In this document: piece by piece, positions 7,652-15,752 of the stretch
Position numbering within the stretch: position 1 is the first letter of the stretch
Layout of the letters: each line of letters opens with the position of its first letter
Assembly: GCA_902798835.1 (NCBI GenBank)
Contig: CADBYN010000002.1
Span: forward strand, 1 to 50,651
Direction: 5' to 3'
DNA: 50,651 nt
Source: Candidatus Avelusimicrobium bubulum
Lineage (GTDB): Bacteria; Elusimicrobiota; Elusimicrobia; Elusimicrobiales; Elusimicrobiaceae
Position numbers and translations under genes: made by a program
The notes under the pieces: generated by a model
Database searches by the model: none
What the model saw: the letters and a program-made list of their open reading frames with translations, nothing else
Told to the model about the DNA's origin: nothing

Positions 7652-9403
7652 TTATTTCTCTTCCGCAAGTTCAATCCCTAAATCCACCAGCTGCTGCTCA
7701 TCAACTACGTTTGGCGAATCTGTTAACGGGCAAACAGCTTGTGCCGTTTTGGGGAAAGCAATCACTTCGCGGATGGACTCTTCCCCGGCCAGTAGCGCGG
7801 TAATGCGGTCCAACCCCAAGCCAATTCCCCCGTGCGGAGGCGCGCCTGCTTCGAGCGCGTTTAAAAGCATCCCAAACCGACGAGCGGATTCTTCTTTGGA
7901 GTGTTTCATCAGCGCCAAAATGCGTTCCTGTACATCCCGGCGGCAGTTACGCACGGAACCGGAAGCTAACTCGTTGCCATTGAGCACTAAGTCGAACTGG
8001 TACGAGCGTACCGAGCCCGGATCCTTTTCCAAATTCGGCAAATCTTCTTCCACCGGAGCCGTGAACGGATTGTGCGCAGCATCCCAGCGGTCTTCTTCGG
8101 GGATATATTCCAACAACGGGAAATTGGTAATCCACGCAAAGGCCCAATCACATTGTTTGGGAAGCTCTTTGACTAACTCTTTGCGAAGCGCGCCCATAAA
8201 GGTTTGCGCGGTACGTTTGCTCGCGTCACTGCCGATGAAAATGGCATCGCCTTCTTGGGCGGCTACCAATTCTTTAACGGCATTTAATTCCTCGGGCGTG
8301 AAAAACTTGGCAGACGGGCCTTCTACCTTCCCATCTTTTACTTTGAGCCACACAAGGCCTTTGGCGCCGTTTTTCTTAGCTAGCTCCGTCAGTTTGTCCA
8401 TTTGACCGCGCGAATAGGCTGCGCCTTTTTCTCCACGCAAGGCATAAATAGCACCTTTGTTGGCAAGCACATCGGCAAATACTTTAAAGCCTGTCTTGGC
8501 AAATATTTCTTGCGCATTTTTGAGTTCTAGCGTGTAGCGCAAATCGGGCTTATCAGAGCCGAAACGCTCCATGGCCTCATCAAACGGTAATTTGATGAAC
8601 GGCGTTTTAAGCTCTTTGCCCGCCGTTTTAAAGATTTCCGTCATCAAACCTTCCACTACACTATGGATATCATCGATTGTTACAAATGACATTTCCATAT
8701 CAATTTGTGTGTGTTCCGGTTGGCGGTCGGCACGTAAGTCTTCATCTCTAAAACAACGCGCCAGTTGAAAATAACGGTCAATTCCGCTGGCCATCAACGT
8801 CTGTTTGAACATTTGCGGGCTTTGCGGCAACGCGTAAAATTCGCCATGATGCACACGCGAAGGCACCAAATAGTCGCGCGCACCTTCGGGGGTGGAGCGG
8901 GTTAAAACCGGGGTTTCCACCTCAATAAAACCATTCGCATCTAAATAGCGTCTTGCTGCTTGCGCAATACGGTGACGCAAATACAAGTTGGCAAACATCT
9001 TGGGGTTGCGCAAATCTATATAGCGGTACTTTAAGCGGATTTCCTCGCTTGCACCGCGCGATTTATCCACATCAAACGGAAGGGCAATGGAGGTATTTAA
9101 AATTTTAAATTCTTCGGCTACGACTTCAATTTCGCCGGTTTTCATATTTTTGTTGACGGCCCCTTCAATGCGGCGTTGTACGGTTCCGGTTACTTCTATC
9201 ACATATTCGTTGCGCACCGTAGCCGCTTCTTTGAAAAAAGGACGGGTGGGTTCCACAACAACTTGGCACTCTCCCGCGCGGTCACGCAAATTAATAAACA
9301 ATACCCCCCCGTGATTCCGGTAAGAATTCACCCATCCGCACAAGGTTTGTTTTGTTCCTAAAAATTCGGCGGTAATATCCCCGCAATAGTTGGTCCGTTT
9401 CAT
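7652..9403 (-). CDS. aspS: Aspartate--tRNA ligase
   Basis: A full-length bacterial AspRS (583 residues) that charges tRNA-Asp in the cytoplasm. Order of parts: an N-terminal OB-fold anticodon-binding domain (about 1-105); class II motif 1 near 150-170; the flipping-loop region TRSTPEGARDYLVPSR; motif 2 with FRDED at 218-222 and the following R.PEHTQ; the bacterial GAD insertion domain (about 290-400); motif 3 GGIGLGLDRITALLAG around 525-540. It is encoded directly after hisS with a 4-bp ATGA overlap, so the two synthetases form one operon. The sequence does not show whether it discriminates against tRNA-Asn; no gatCAB is in view. Confidence 0.97.
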   Translation of the reverse strand: MKRTNYCGDITAEFLGTKQTLCGWVNSYRNHGGVLFINLRDRAGECQVVVEPTRPFFKEAATVRNEYVIEVTGTVQRRIEGAVNKNMKTGEIEVVAEEFKILNTSIALPFDVDKSRGASEEIRLKYRYIDLRNPKMFANLYLRHRIAQAARRYLDANGFIEVETPVLTRSTPEGARDYLVPSRVHHGEFYALPQSPQMFKQTLMASGIDRYFQLARCFRDEDLRADRQPEHTQIDMEMSFVTIDDIHSVVEGLMTEIFKTAGKELKTPFIKLPFDEAMERFGSDKPDLRYTLELKNAQEIFAKTGFKVFADVLANKGAIYALRGEKGAAYSRGQMDKLTELAKKNGAKGLVWLKVKDGKVEGPSAKFFTPEELNAVKELVAAQEGDAIFIGSDASKRTAQTFMGALRKELVKELPKQCDWAFAWITNFPLLEYIPEEDRWDAAHNPFTAPVEEDLPNLEKDPGSVRSYQFDLVLNGNELASGSVRNCRRDVQERILALMKHSKEESARRFGMLLNALEAGAPPHGGIGLGLDRITALLAGEESIREVIAFPKTAQAVCPLTDSPNVVDEQQLVDLGIELAEEK

Positions 9404-10629
9404 ACTAATTTCTTTACCTCACTTACGACATCGGCAAACGGGACTTGTTTCTGTTCACCGGTGGTTAAATCTTTTAGCGTAATTACTTGTTTGGCTAGTT
9501 CATCCCCGCCTAAAATGAGTGCATACGCTGCCCCACACCGATCGGCCTGTTTCATCTGCCCTTTGATATTTTTATCAAAGAGTCCTCCTTCAGTGCGAAT
9601 ACCGGCCGTGCGCAACCCTTGCATGATGTTAAAGGCCGTCTGGTTACACGGTTTTTCTAAGGATACCACACATACACTTTTGCTTTTAGGGATTGGCTGT
9701 TCACCGCGGGCCAAAATCACACGTTCAGCCCCCATGGCCCATCCGATAGCAGGCGTGGCCGGGCCACCCATATTCTTGATTAAGCTATCATAGCGTCCGC
9801 CGGCAGCGATGGCATTTTGCGACACATCCCCCGCTTGGAATTCAAATACTGTACGCGAATAATAATCCAACCCGCGCACTAACATTGGGTCCACTACAAA
9901 ATCAATTTTCCCTTTGAGCAGCGCTTGCACGGTGTCAAAATGCTCTTGACACTCCGGACATAATTTCATCGTCGGAACACGGCCTGCAAAGCGCGAACCG
10001 TCAATTTTGCAATCCAATACGCGCAAGGGGTTTTTCTCCAACCGCGTTTGACAGTTTTCACACAACGTATCTTTTTCCTTAGACAAAAAATCAATCAAAG
10101 CTTGGCGATATAAAGGGCGGCACTTGTCGCAACCCAAACTGTTGATTTTAACCACATAGTTTTTAGCACCAAACTTGGCCACAATGTCCTTGAGCATTAA
10201 AATTACTTCGGCGTCAGCCGACGGCGCGGAATTGCCAATATACTCAGCCCCGATTTGTTCAAATTCACGGTAGCGGCCTGCTTGCGGACGCTCCGCGCGG
10301 AACATATTACCAATGTAATATAATTTCTGCACAGGTGCGTTTTGCACAAAATTATTCTCTAAATAAGCACGCACCACACCAGGGGTACCTTCCGGGCGGA
10401 TAGCCAACTGACGATGCCCGGCGTCTTCAAAGGCATACATTTCTTTTTGGACAATGTCCGTCGTCTCCCCAGTAGACTTAACAAAAAGTTCTTTAAGTTC
10501 CACGGTAGGCAAACGAAGTTCGCCAAACCCGTAGGTAGAAAATACACCCCGAGCACAAGCTTCCAACTGCGTAAAAGCATTTGCCTGAGGTTCAAAAATA
10601 TCACGAAATCCACGTACTAACTTTGCCAT
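9400..10629 (-). CDS. hisS: Histidine--tRNA ligase
   Basis: Class II HisRS of 409 residues starting MAKLVRGFRDI; a further upstream in-frame ATG at 10647 would add only LQYGY. Motif 2 is seen in MFRAERPQAGRYREFEQIGA, the histidine-binding motifs in LVRGLDYYSRTVFEF and AAGGRYDSLI, and motif 3 in PAIGWAMGAERVILA. A Rossmann-like anticodon-binding domain forms the last 90 residues. Two Cys pairs (CDKCRPLY and CENCQTRLEKNPLRVLDCK) sit in the insertion domain, as in many bacterial HisRS. It charges tRNA-His. A TACAAT -10 box lies eight bases before the ATG and no ribosome-binding site is seen. Confidence 0.96.
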   Translation of the reverse strand: MAKLVRGFRDIFEPQANAFTQLEACARGVFSTYGFGELRLPTVELKELFVKSTGETTDIVQKEMYAFEDAGHRQLAIRPEGTPGVVRAYLENNFVQNAPVQKLYYIGNMFRAERPQAGRYREFEQIGAEYIGNSAPSADAEVILMLKDIVAKFGAKNYVVKINSLGCDKCRPLYRQALIDFLSKEKDTLCENCQTRLEKNPLRVLDCKIDGSRFAGRVPTMKLCPECQEHFDTVQALLKGKIDFVVDPMLVRGLDYYSRTVFEFQAGDVSQNAIAAGGRYDSLIKNMGGPATPAIGWAMGAERVILARGEQPIPKSKSVCVVSLEKPCNQTAFNIMQGLRTAGIRTEGGLFDKNIKGQMKQADRCGAAYALILGGDELAKQVITLKDLTTGEQKQVPFADVVSEVKKLV

Positions 10630-10637
10630 ATACCCAT

Positions 10638-10643
10638 ATTGTA
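10638..10643 (-). promoter_or_regulatory. -10 box close to the hisS start
   Basis: TACAAT on the minus strand lies eight bases before the chosen hisS ATG. The predicted start of transcription is within about two bases of the ATG. Confidence 0.35.
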
Positions 10644-10660
10644 GCATTTATTGGACAACA

Positions 10661-10685
10661 AAATCCCCCCGCTTAGAACGGAGGG
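10661..10685 (-). terminator. Intrinsic terminator of the pilin gene
   Basis: On the minus strand CCCTCCG pairs with CGGGGGG (one mismatch, seven-base loop) and is followed by ATTTTGTTG. It separates the pilin from hisS. Confidence 0.6.
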
Positions 10686-10721
10686 AATAATGTATCAAAA
10701 GGCAGTTTATGTTGCTCTCTA

Positions 10722-11171
10722 CTAATCTGCTGGAGCATCACAACCGGTTTCATCGGTCACACTATATGCACTACATAATGGGTAATTTCTGATCAACTCG
10801 CCACAATATCCGGTTCCTGCCCCGTCTTGTGCCTGGCAGCAAATTCCTCCGTGTTGGTAGGACTTCATCACCAACGTATAGTCTTGTGTCAAACTGGCCG
10901 CCACAACCCCCGTTGTAGTCAATCTATAGGCAAAATTACTACTATCATGAGCAGGCATGGATACCAGTTTACCTGCTTGTTTTGTGTAGTCTTTATCTAA
11001 CGTACACCGAACTGTTTGTTCATTACGTACCGCCGTCATAACATGTTCCGCTTCCAGGGCTCTGTAAGTGTCTACTACTTTGTGAAATCTGGGTTGCACC
11101 ACAGCCGCTAACAGCCCAATGATCATTACTACAACTAATAATTCCGTCAGCGTAAATCCTTTGCGCCTCAT
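10722..11171 (-). CDS. Type IV pilin / pseudopilin
   Basis: This 149-residue prepilin has the short basic leader MRRKG, cleavage before Phe, and the hydrophobic helix FTLTELLVVVMIIGLLAAVV with Glu at mature position 5, the hallmarks of prepilin peptidase substrates. The C-terminal globular part has six cysteines, including the vicinal pair in GGICCQAQDG. It is a solitary gene with its own TTGACA-17-TACACT promoter upstream and an intrinsic terminator downstream. It probably forms a (minor) subunit of a type IV pilus or secretion pseudopilus; the assembly machinery is not in the window. The leader differs from the other two pilins here (VVQPRFHKV in place of IALPQYQKA), so it may be a minor pilin. 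Confidence 0.88.
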   Translation of the reverse strand: MRRKGFTLTELLVVVMIIGLLAAVVQPRFHKVVDTYRALEAEHVMTAVRNEQTVRCTLDKDYTKQAGKLVSMPAHDSSNFAYRLTTTGVVAASLTQDYTLVMKSYQHGGICCQAQDGAGTGYCGELIRNYPLCSAYSVTDETGCDAPAD

Positions 11172-11200
11172 ACTTACTCCTTTATAAACGCTCTATTGAT

Positions 11201-11229
11201 AGTGTAAAATAAATCGCTCTTATTGTCAA
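11201..11229 (-). promoter_or_regulatory. Sigma70-type promoter of the pilin gene
   Basis: On the minus strand, -35 TTGACA (11224-11229), a 17-bp spacer and -10 TACACT (11201-11206) lie about 30 bases before the ATG. An AAAGGAGTAAGT ribosome-binding site follows. Confidence 0.6.
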
Positions 11230-11255
11230 TAAACCTGTTCAAAAAATACACTTTT

Positions 11256-11264
11256 TGCTATACT
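11256..11264 (+). promoter_or_regulatory. Extended -10 promoter before the Cys-rich secreted protein
   Basis: TTGCTATACT contains an extended -10 (TGCTATACT). The ATG follows after seven bases without a ribosome-binding site. Confidence 0.45.
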
Positions 11265-11271
11265 CTTTTAT

Positions 11272-11847
11272 ATGAAATATATTTCACTATCCCTTTGTTT
11301 TCTTGCCGCACTAAACACGTTTGGGGCTGATAAAAAGCCCTATAGACCTTTTACGCAACGCGCGCAAGCACAATACTTAACAACGGATGCTCTTAAGGTA
11401 ACAGACACATGCCCCGGGGCTGATATCATTAACCCTTTTACCTGCACCAAAGAGCAGGCCCCCGGGTTTACCTGCTTTGATGTATATCGCGTCGAAGGCG
11501 ACCCCATAGATAAAGACCGCTACACTTTATTGGATCAAACTGTTACTACGGAAGATACCACGGCAGAGCCTAAGTGCAATTTTACCGGAGAATTAACGTG
11601 TGACGCTTTTCTACAAGCGCTCAAATTTAATTTGGATTTTTCTTGGTTTATTACCAATTTCCCTTCTTCCTCATTTCCCGAATGTGGGAAAACATACACA
11701 TGCACACGCATTGCCTGTTGGCAAACTTTACAAGACACGTCGTACGGAGAGCCGCAAGCCAAAAAGCTGGCGTGCGTATTTAAGAAAAATCAAATTTATT
11801 TCTTAGGCTCGCAAATTACCTGCCAAGATAAAAATGCCAAGAAGTAA
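11272..11847 (+). CDS. Secreted Cys-rich protein, unknown
   Basis: 191 residues with a signal peptide (MKYISLSLCFLAALNTFGA). The mature part has ten cysteines (47, 58, 68, 102, 110, 138, 144, 149, 168, 184), an even number that suggests disulfide bonding in the periplasm or outside the cell. No family is recognised; there are no repeats and no catalytic motif. It starts just after an extended -10 element, apparently leaderless. The next gene begins 26 bases after its stop in the same direction, so co-transcription with the membrane protein and the queuosine/folate genes is possible. Confidence 0.7.
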   Translation: MKYISLSLCFLAALNTFGADKKPYRPFTQRAQAQYLTTDALKVTDTCPGADIINPFTCTKEQAPGFTCFDVYRVEGDPIDKDRYTLLDQTVTTEDTTAEPKCNFTGELTCDAFLQALKFNLDFSWFITNFPSSSFPECGKTYTCTRIACWQTLQDTSYGEPQAKKLACVFKKNQIYFLGSQITCQDKNAKK

Positions 11848-11873
11848 TTTTAAGGAACGCTTTTATATAGACT

Positions 11874-12614
11874 ATGTTATTTATTCATTTCAAAACCCTA
11901 TTTTCATTTCGCTTTTATCATCGCTTAGCGCAGCTTAAAATTCCATACGTGGTTGGATTTGCGACGTACTTGTTTCTTTTAAATATGCTTGTGTTATTCT
12001 TTTTCACGGGGTCTGTTCTTAAAACCAATTTGCCCGTATTCCTAAAAAATTTTCCGCAAATTACATTTGAAAACGGCGTGCTTACCCAACCTCAGCAAGC
12101 AGTATCGGCCCCCATTCCCAATACAGACTTCAAAATTGTTTTTGACGCGGCTGCCGACAAAGCCCCTTCCGCCGAAGAACTAATACAGAATAACACGTTG
12201 GCTTGGGTACATAAAAATCAACTTTACGTGCCCTCTTCTACCGGCTTACAAATTCAAGAGCTACCAAACACGTTGAATTTCACCTCCGATCCGCAAACTA
12301 TTGAAAAATATCAAAAATCACTGCTTGTGTCGCTACGCATAGCAGCATTTTTGGTTTCTCTGTTTTTCCTGGCCTTATTTCTATTGTTTGATTACGCTTT
12401 AGCATTAGGCGTATTATTCTTTTTCAACGTGTGGAAAGGGTTCCCCCTGGCCAACCCCATACTATTTAAATTGGGCGTTTTTTTACTGGGGCCCTTGAGC
12501 GTATTGTTTTTCGTCCATTTATGGGTTACCGTCCCCCTTTTTAGCGTAGCTCAAATTATTTTAATGATTATTTACGTTCAACAAATTTTTAATACAATCC
12601 CGGAGAGAGCATGA
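11874..12614 (+). CDS. DUF1189-like integral membrane protein
   Basis: 246 residues. An N-terminal amphipathic start (MLFIHFKTLFSFRFYHRL) leads into transmembrane segment 1 (about 25-45). A soluble region of about 110 residues follows, then three to four hydrophobic segments between about 145 and 240. This layout and the N-terminus resemble DUF1189 membrane proteins, whose biochemical role I do not know; the match is by pattern only. The stop overlaps the queD start by four bases (ATGA), so it is translationally coupled to the pterin operon. Confidence 0.6.
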   Translation: MLFIHFKTLFSFRFYHRLAQLKIPYVVGFATYLFLLNMLVLFFFTGSVLKTNLPVFLKNFPQITFENGVLTQPQQAVSAPIPNTDFKIVFDAAADKAPSAEELIQNNTLAWVHKNQLYVPSSTGLQIQELPNTLNFTSDPQTIEKYQKSLLVSLRIAAFLVSLFFLALFLLFDYALALGVLFFFNVWKGFPLANPILFKLGVFLLGPLSVLFFVHLWVTVPLFSVAQIILMIIYVQQIFNTIPERA

Positions 12615-12955
12615 AAATAAAATTAATCCGTTCTTTTAGCGCTGCCCATAAATTGCCGCATTACGACGGTCCCTGCCATGATTTGCACGGCCACACCTGG
12701 AAAACTGTTTTTGTAATTGAAGGGCCCGTACAAAAAGACGGCATGGTGTGTGATTTTAAGGTAATCAAAAAACTCTTAGACGAAAATTTGCCGGATCATC
12801 AGTTTTTAAATGATTTAGTGGATAACCCCACCGCCGAAAATTTAGCGCAATACTTATTTGATAAAATCAGCGCACGACTAGCTGCAAAAAATTTAACTTT
12901 ATGTTCATTAGAGGTATGGGAAAGTGACAACGCCGCCGCTATCGTGGAACGTTAA
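12611..12955 (+). CDS. queD: 6-carboxy-tetrahydropterin synthase (QueD)
   Basis: 114 residues, the usual length for QueD. The zinc ligands His13, His26 and His28 (SFSAAHKLP, LHGHTW), the catalytic Cys22 (PCHDLHGH), the acid/His pair in LPDHQFLND and the substrate-binding Glu in LEVWES are all present. By family knowledge it converts 7,8-dihydroneopterin triphosphate to 6-carboxy-tetrahydropterin, the second step toward preQ0 and queuosine. The next gene, queE, overlaps it and catalyses the following step. Presence of the classic Cys distinguishes it from the second PTPS-fold protein at 14.9 kb. Confidence 0.92.
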   Translation: MKIKLIRSFSAAHKLPHYDGPCHDLHGHTWKTVFVIEGPVQKDGMVCDFKVIKKLLDENLPDHQFLNDLVDNPTAENLAQYLFDKISARLAAKNLTLCSLEVWESDNAAAIVER

Positions 12956-13523
12956 CGAAATTTTTTACTCTATCCAAGGCGAAGGCCGCCACGCCGGGAT
13001 GCCGGCCGTGTTTTTGCGTCTGGCGGGGTGCACGATGGGCTGCGATTTTTGTGACACCAAGTATGCCTTTGCGCCCGGGCAGCAAATGAACAGTTTGCAA
13101 ATTTTAGTGGAACTGGCTAAGTATCCGTGCAAAACCGTAGTTATAACGGGTGGAGAGCCCACCGAGCAGGATCTGCCCGCTTTAATTAACATATTGAAAT
13201 CAGCCGGACATATCGTTCACATTGAGACCAACGGCGCGCACGATTGCGACGTATCCAAAGCCGATTTCGTCTGTGTGTCACCCAAAAAAACCGTAGCCAA
13301 AGAAATGCTACCAAAAGCCGACGTGATTAAACTGGTTATTGGCCCAAAAACCGATTTGAAAGACGTAGAAAAGTATTACATTTACGAGAACGAAAAAACA
13401 ACGCTTTATTTCCAACCGTTGGACAACAAAGAGGAGAACATAGCCCTATGCGTAAAACTAGCCAAAAATCATCCGTCCGCACGTCTAAGCGTGCAACTGC
13501 ACAAACTCATCCACGTAAAATAA
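12924..13523 (+). CDS. queE: 7-carboxy-7-deazaguanine synthase (QueE)
   Basis: A 199-residue radical SAM protein. The 4Fe-4S motif CxxxCxxC is at Cys36, 40 and 43 (GCTMGCDFCDTKYAF), preceded by the QueE hallmark NEIFYSIQGEG and followed by VITGGEPTEQ. It rearranges 6-carboxy-tetrahydropterin to 7-carboxy-7-deazaguanine using SAM. The start is GTG at 12924, inside queD (32-bp overlap); no ATG precedes the conserved NEIFYSIQ segment. The C-terminus ARLSVQLHKLIHVK is the normal QueE end, so its long overlap with folE is real. queC is not in the window. Confidence 0.93.
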   Translation: MTTPPLSWNVNEIFYSIQGEGRHAGMPAVFLRLAGCTMGCDFCDTKYAFAPGQQMNSLQILVELAKYPCKTVVITGGEPTEQDLPALINILKSAGHIVHIETNGAHDCDVSKADFVCVSPKKTVAKEMLPKADVIKLVIGPKTDLKDVEKYYIYENEKTTLYFQPLDNKEENIALCVKLAKNHPSARLSVQLHKLIHVK

Positions 13524-14068
13524 CACAAGAACAAGCGTTGGAAAATGTCCGCCAGCTACTGGCTTACATTGGCGATGACCCCGCACGCGAAGGGTTGCTA
13601 GAGACCCCCAAACGCATTGTAAAAAGCTGGGACAAGCTCTTCGGTGGCTACAAGCAAAAACCGCAAGACGTACTAAAAACTTTTGTAGAGGGCTCGTGCG
13701 AAGAAATGGTGGTACTCAAAGATATTGAATTTTACTCCACGTGCGAGCACCACTTACAACCTTTCTTTGGCACCATTAGCATTGGGTATCTACCCAACGG
13801 GCGCGTGCTGGGCATTTCCAAATTGGCGCGCTTGGTGGAAGTGTTTGCGCGCCGTCTGCAAATCCAAGAAAAACTAGTCGCGCAAATTGCCGATAGTTTG
13901 ATGGAGACGCTCCATCCGCACGGGGTGATGGTAGTCTGCAAAGCCAAACACATGTGCATTAGTTCGCGCGGCATTGAAAAGCATAACGCCGTAATGGTGA
14001 CGAGCGCGATTCGCGGCGCGTTTAAGAAGTTAGAAGTGCGCAGCGAATTTTTAGAAATGATTAAATAG
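13448..14068 (+). CDS. folE: GTP cyclohydrolase I (FolE)
   Basis: 206 residues. The zinc ligands Cys99, His102 (STCEHHLQPFFG) and Cys170 (HMCISSRG) are present, as is the substrate motif VLGISKLARLVEVFARR. It converts GTP to 7,8-dihydroneopterin triphosphate, the shared first product for folate and queuosine, which explains its place between queE and folP. The only believable start is ATG 13448, giving a 76-bp overlap with queE. The extra N-terminal residues (MRKTSQKSSVRTSKRATAQT) are Lys/Arg/Ser/Thr rich and probably disordered. Seven bases separate it from folP. Confidence 0.95.
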   Translation: MRKTSQKSSVRTSKRATAQTHPRKITQEQALENVRQLLAYIGDDPAREGLLETPKRIVKSWDKLFGGYKQKPQDVLKTFVEGSCEEMVVLKDIEFYSTCEHHLQPFFGTISIGYLPNGRVLGISKLARLVEVFARRLQIQEKLVAQIADSLMETLHPHGVMVVCKAKHMCISSRGIEKHNAVMVTSAIRGAFKKLEVRSEFLEMIK

Positions 14069-14075
14069 GTATGTT

Positions 14076-14867
14076 ATGACACAACTTATGGGCATTGTAA
14101 ATGCCACGCCGGATTCGTTTTACGACGGCAACCCGCAAAATAATTTACCCGCGCTTCTCAAAAAGTGCGCGGACTATTTAGCCGACGGGGCCGACATTTT
14201 AGATATCGGCGGGGAGTCCACCCGCCCCGGTGCTACCCCCGTATCCGCCGAGGAAGAACTCGCCCGCGTGTTGCCGCTTATTAAGGCCGCACACGAAAAA
14301 TGGCCCAAAGTTTCCCTCTCGTTAGATACGGTTAAAATTCCCGTTGCGGCAGAGGGTTTAAAAAATGGCGTTACCATCATTAACGACGTAAGCGGCACGC
14401 CGAACCCGGAAATGTTTAACCTCGTCAAAAAACACAACGCACAAATTGTTATCATGCACAGCCGCGGCACGCCGCAAACCATGCAAGCACTAACCGATTA
14501 CAAAGATTTAATGGGAGAAATAAAAGATTTTCTCGCGCAAAAAATCGCGCAAGCGCAAGCGTGCGGGCTAACCAAAGAGCAACTGATTATCGACGTAGGA
14601 TTTGGCTTTGCCAAAACGCGCGAGCAAAATTATCAACTCCTAAAGCATCTAGCCGATTTTAAAGATTTAGGCGTGCGGATGCTCGTCGGTCTCTCGCGCA
14701 AAACGTTTTTGGCGCAAAAGCGCGAGCTCCCCCCCAAACGCAAAGCACAAACGCTTGCGGCGCACCTTGTCGCACTTCAAAATGGCGCTGATATCTTGCG
14801 CGTACACGACGTGCGCGACACCCGCAAAATTATGGATTTTTACGCCGAGCTGGAGGCCGCCAAATGA
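14076..14867 (+). CDS. folP: Dihydropteroate synthase (FolP)
   Basis: 263 residues, a TIM barrel of the DHPS family. The N-terminal pterin-site motif MGIVNATPDSFYDG, DILDIGGESTRPGA, IINDVSG and the C-terminal VLRVHDVRDTRKIMD are all seen. It condenses 6-hydroxymethyl-7,8-dihydropterin diphosphate with p-aminobenzoate, giving dihydropteroate. Its stop overlaps the next gene by four bases. In this operon the upstream (folE) and side (folK) reactions are encoded, while the dihydroneopterin aldolase step has no classical gene. Confidence 0.95.
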   Translation: MTQLMGIVNATPDSFYDGNPQNNLPALLKKCADYLADGADILDIGGESTRPGATPVSAEEELARVLPLIKAAHEKWPKVSLSLDTVKIPVAAEGLKNGVTIINDVSGTPNPEMFNLVKKHNAQIVIMHSRGTPQTMQALTDYKDLMGEIKDFLAQKIAQAQACGLTKEQLIIDVGFGFAKTREQNYQLLKHLADFKDLGVRMLVGLSRKTFLAQKRELPPKRKAQTLAAHLVALQNGADILRVHDVRDTRKIMDFYAELEAAK

Positions 14868-15214
14868 CCCAAGTTTATTTAACTCAATGCGGCAGTTTCA
14901 CGGCTGCACACGGACATGGCGGCACGCTGGCCGAGGGATCTCACACACATACGTTTTCGTATGAAGTCACGTTTCACGGTCCACTAAATACTGAAGGCTA
15001 TTTAATTGATTTCCGAAAACTACAAGATTTTTTTGCGCGCGAAATTAACGCCCATCTGGAAGGAGCCGATTTAAACAAACTTTTTGAAAATCCAACGACC
15101 GAAACATTGGCCGTATGGATTTTTGACACTATTAAAAAACAATTCCCGCAGTTATCCAGCGTCAAGGTGGCCGAAGCACCCGACCGTTGGATTACTTACA
15201 CAGGAGAAAACTAA
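14864..15214 (+). CDS. PTPS-III-like protein, probable FolB substitute
   Basis: A 116-residue second member of the 6-pyruvoyltetrahydropterin synthase fold. The zinc histidines are kept (AAHGH, HTHTF: His16, 27, 29), but the catalytic Cys of QueD is absent. Instead Glu24 lies three residues before the HxH pair (AEGSHTHTF), the pattern known for PTPS-III proteins that cleave dihydroneopterin to 6-hydroxymethyl-dihydropterin and replace FolB. The His of the LDHxxLN element is also missing (EGADLNKL). Its position between folP and folK, overlapping both neighbours, supports the folate role. The assignment is inference from residues and context. Confidence 0.8.
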   Translation: MTQVYLTQCGSFTAAHGHGGTLAEGSHTHTFSYEVTFHGPLNTEGYLIDFRKLQDFFAREINAHLEGADLNKLFENPTTETLAVWIFDTIKKQFPQLSSVKVAEAPDRWITYTGEN

Positions 15215-15711
15215 TGGCACAAGTAATTTTAGCCGTCGGCAGCAATATGGGAAATCCCAAAGAAAATTTAGATCGTGCCATCAAGGCGCTATCTGCCGTG
15301 GGCACGGTTGGCGAAGTGGCCCCGTACATTGTTTCTAAGCCGGAGGGATATTCCCAACAAGCCGATTTTGTAAATACCGTTCTTATCTTGCAAACTCAAG
15401 AATCCCCAATGGAACTGCTCAAAAAGCTAAAAGCACTTGAAAAAGAACTGGGCCGCACCCCCACCTTCCCTAATGGGCCGCGCGTGATTGACCTGGATAT
15501 TTTATTCTATGATGACAAGGTTATTTTTGAAGATACGCCCGAATATACCTTGTTTATCCCCCATCCGCGTATCCCCGAGCGGGAATTTGTATTAAAACCC
15601 CTTTCCTATATTCTGCCGGAGTTTATTCATCCGCAATTGCGTGAGCCTATCTACATGCTTTACCGCAAACTAATGAAAAAAAAGGGAGCACCAACTTGCC
15701 AGATATTGTAG
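15214..15711 (+). CDS. folK: 6-hydroxymethyl-dihydropterin pyrophosphokinase (FolK)
   Basis: 165 residues from an ATG overlapping the previous stop (CTAATGG), with AGGAGA a few bases before. Family features: N-terminal ILAVGSNMGNPKENLDRAI, the pterin-binding centre, and the Mg/ATP motif NGPRVIDLDILFYDD with its two Asp residues, then the C-terminal PHPRIPEREFVLKPL. It transfers pyrophosphate from ATP to 6-hydroxymethyl-dihydropterin, feeding FolP. It is the last gene of the operon; the OmpA lipoprotein follows with its own ribosome-binding site. Confidence 0.95.
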   Translation: MAQVILAVGSNMGNPKENLDRAIKALSAVGTVGEVAPYIVSKPEGYSQQADFVNTVLILQTQESPMELLKKLKALEKELGRTPTFPNGPRVIDLDILFYDDKVIFEDTPEYTLFIPHPRIPEREFVLKPLSYILPEFIHPQLREPIYMLYRKLMKKKGAPTCQIL

Positions 15712-15752
15712 AATATAGGAAAGATGTATATTTTAATAAGGAGATAAGAAGC

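Noticed and set aside
7749-8405. 218-codon plus-strand ORF opposite aspS
   Set aside because: Antisense shadow of a conserved synthetase; no start signals.
11172-11271. preQ1 or THF riboswitch ahead of the queuosine/folate genes
   Set aside because: The divergent region is short, holds two promoters, and the transcript to the plus side appears leaderless; no riboswitch-like structure is visible.
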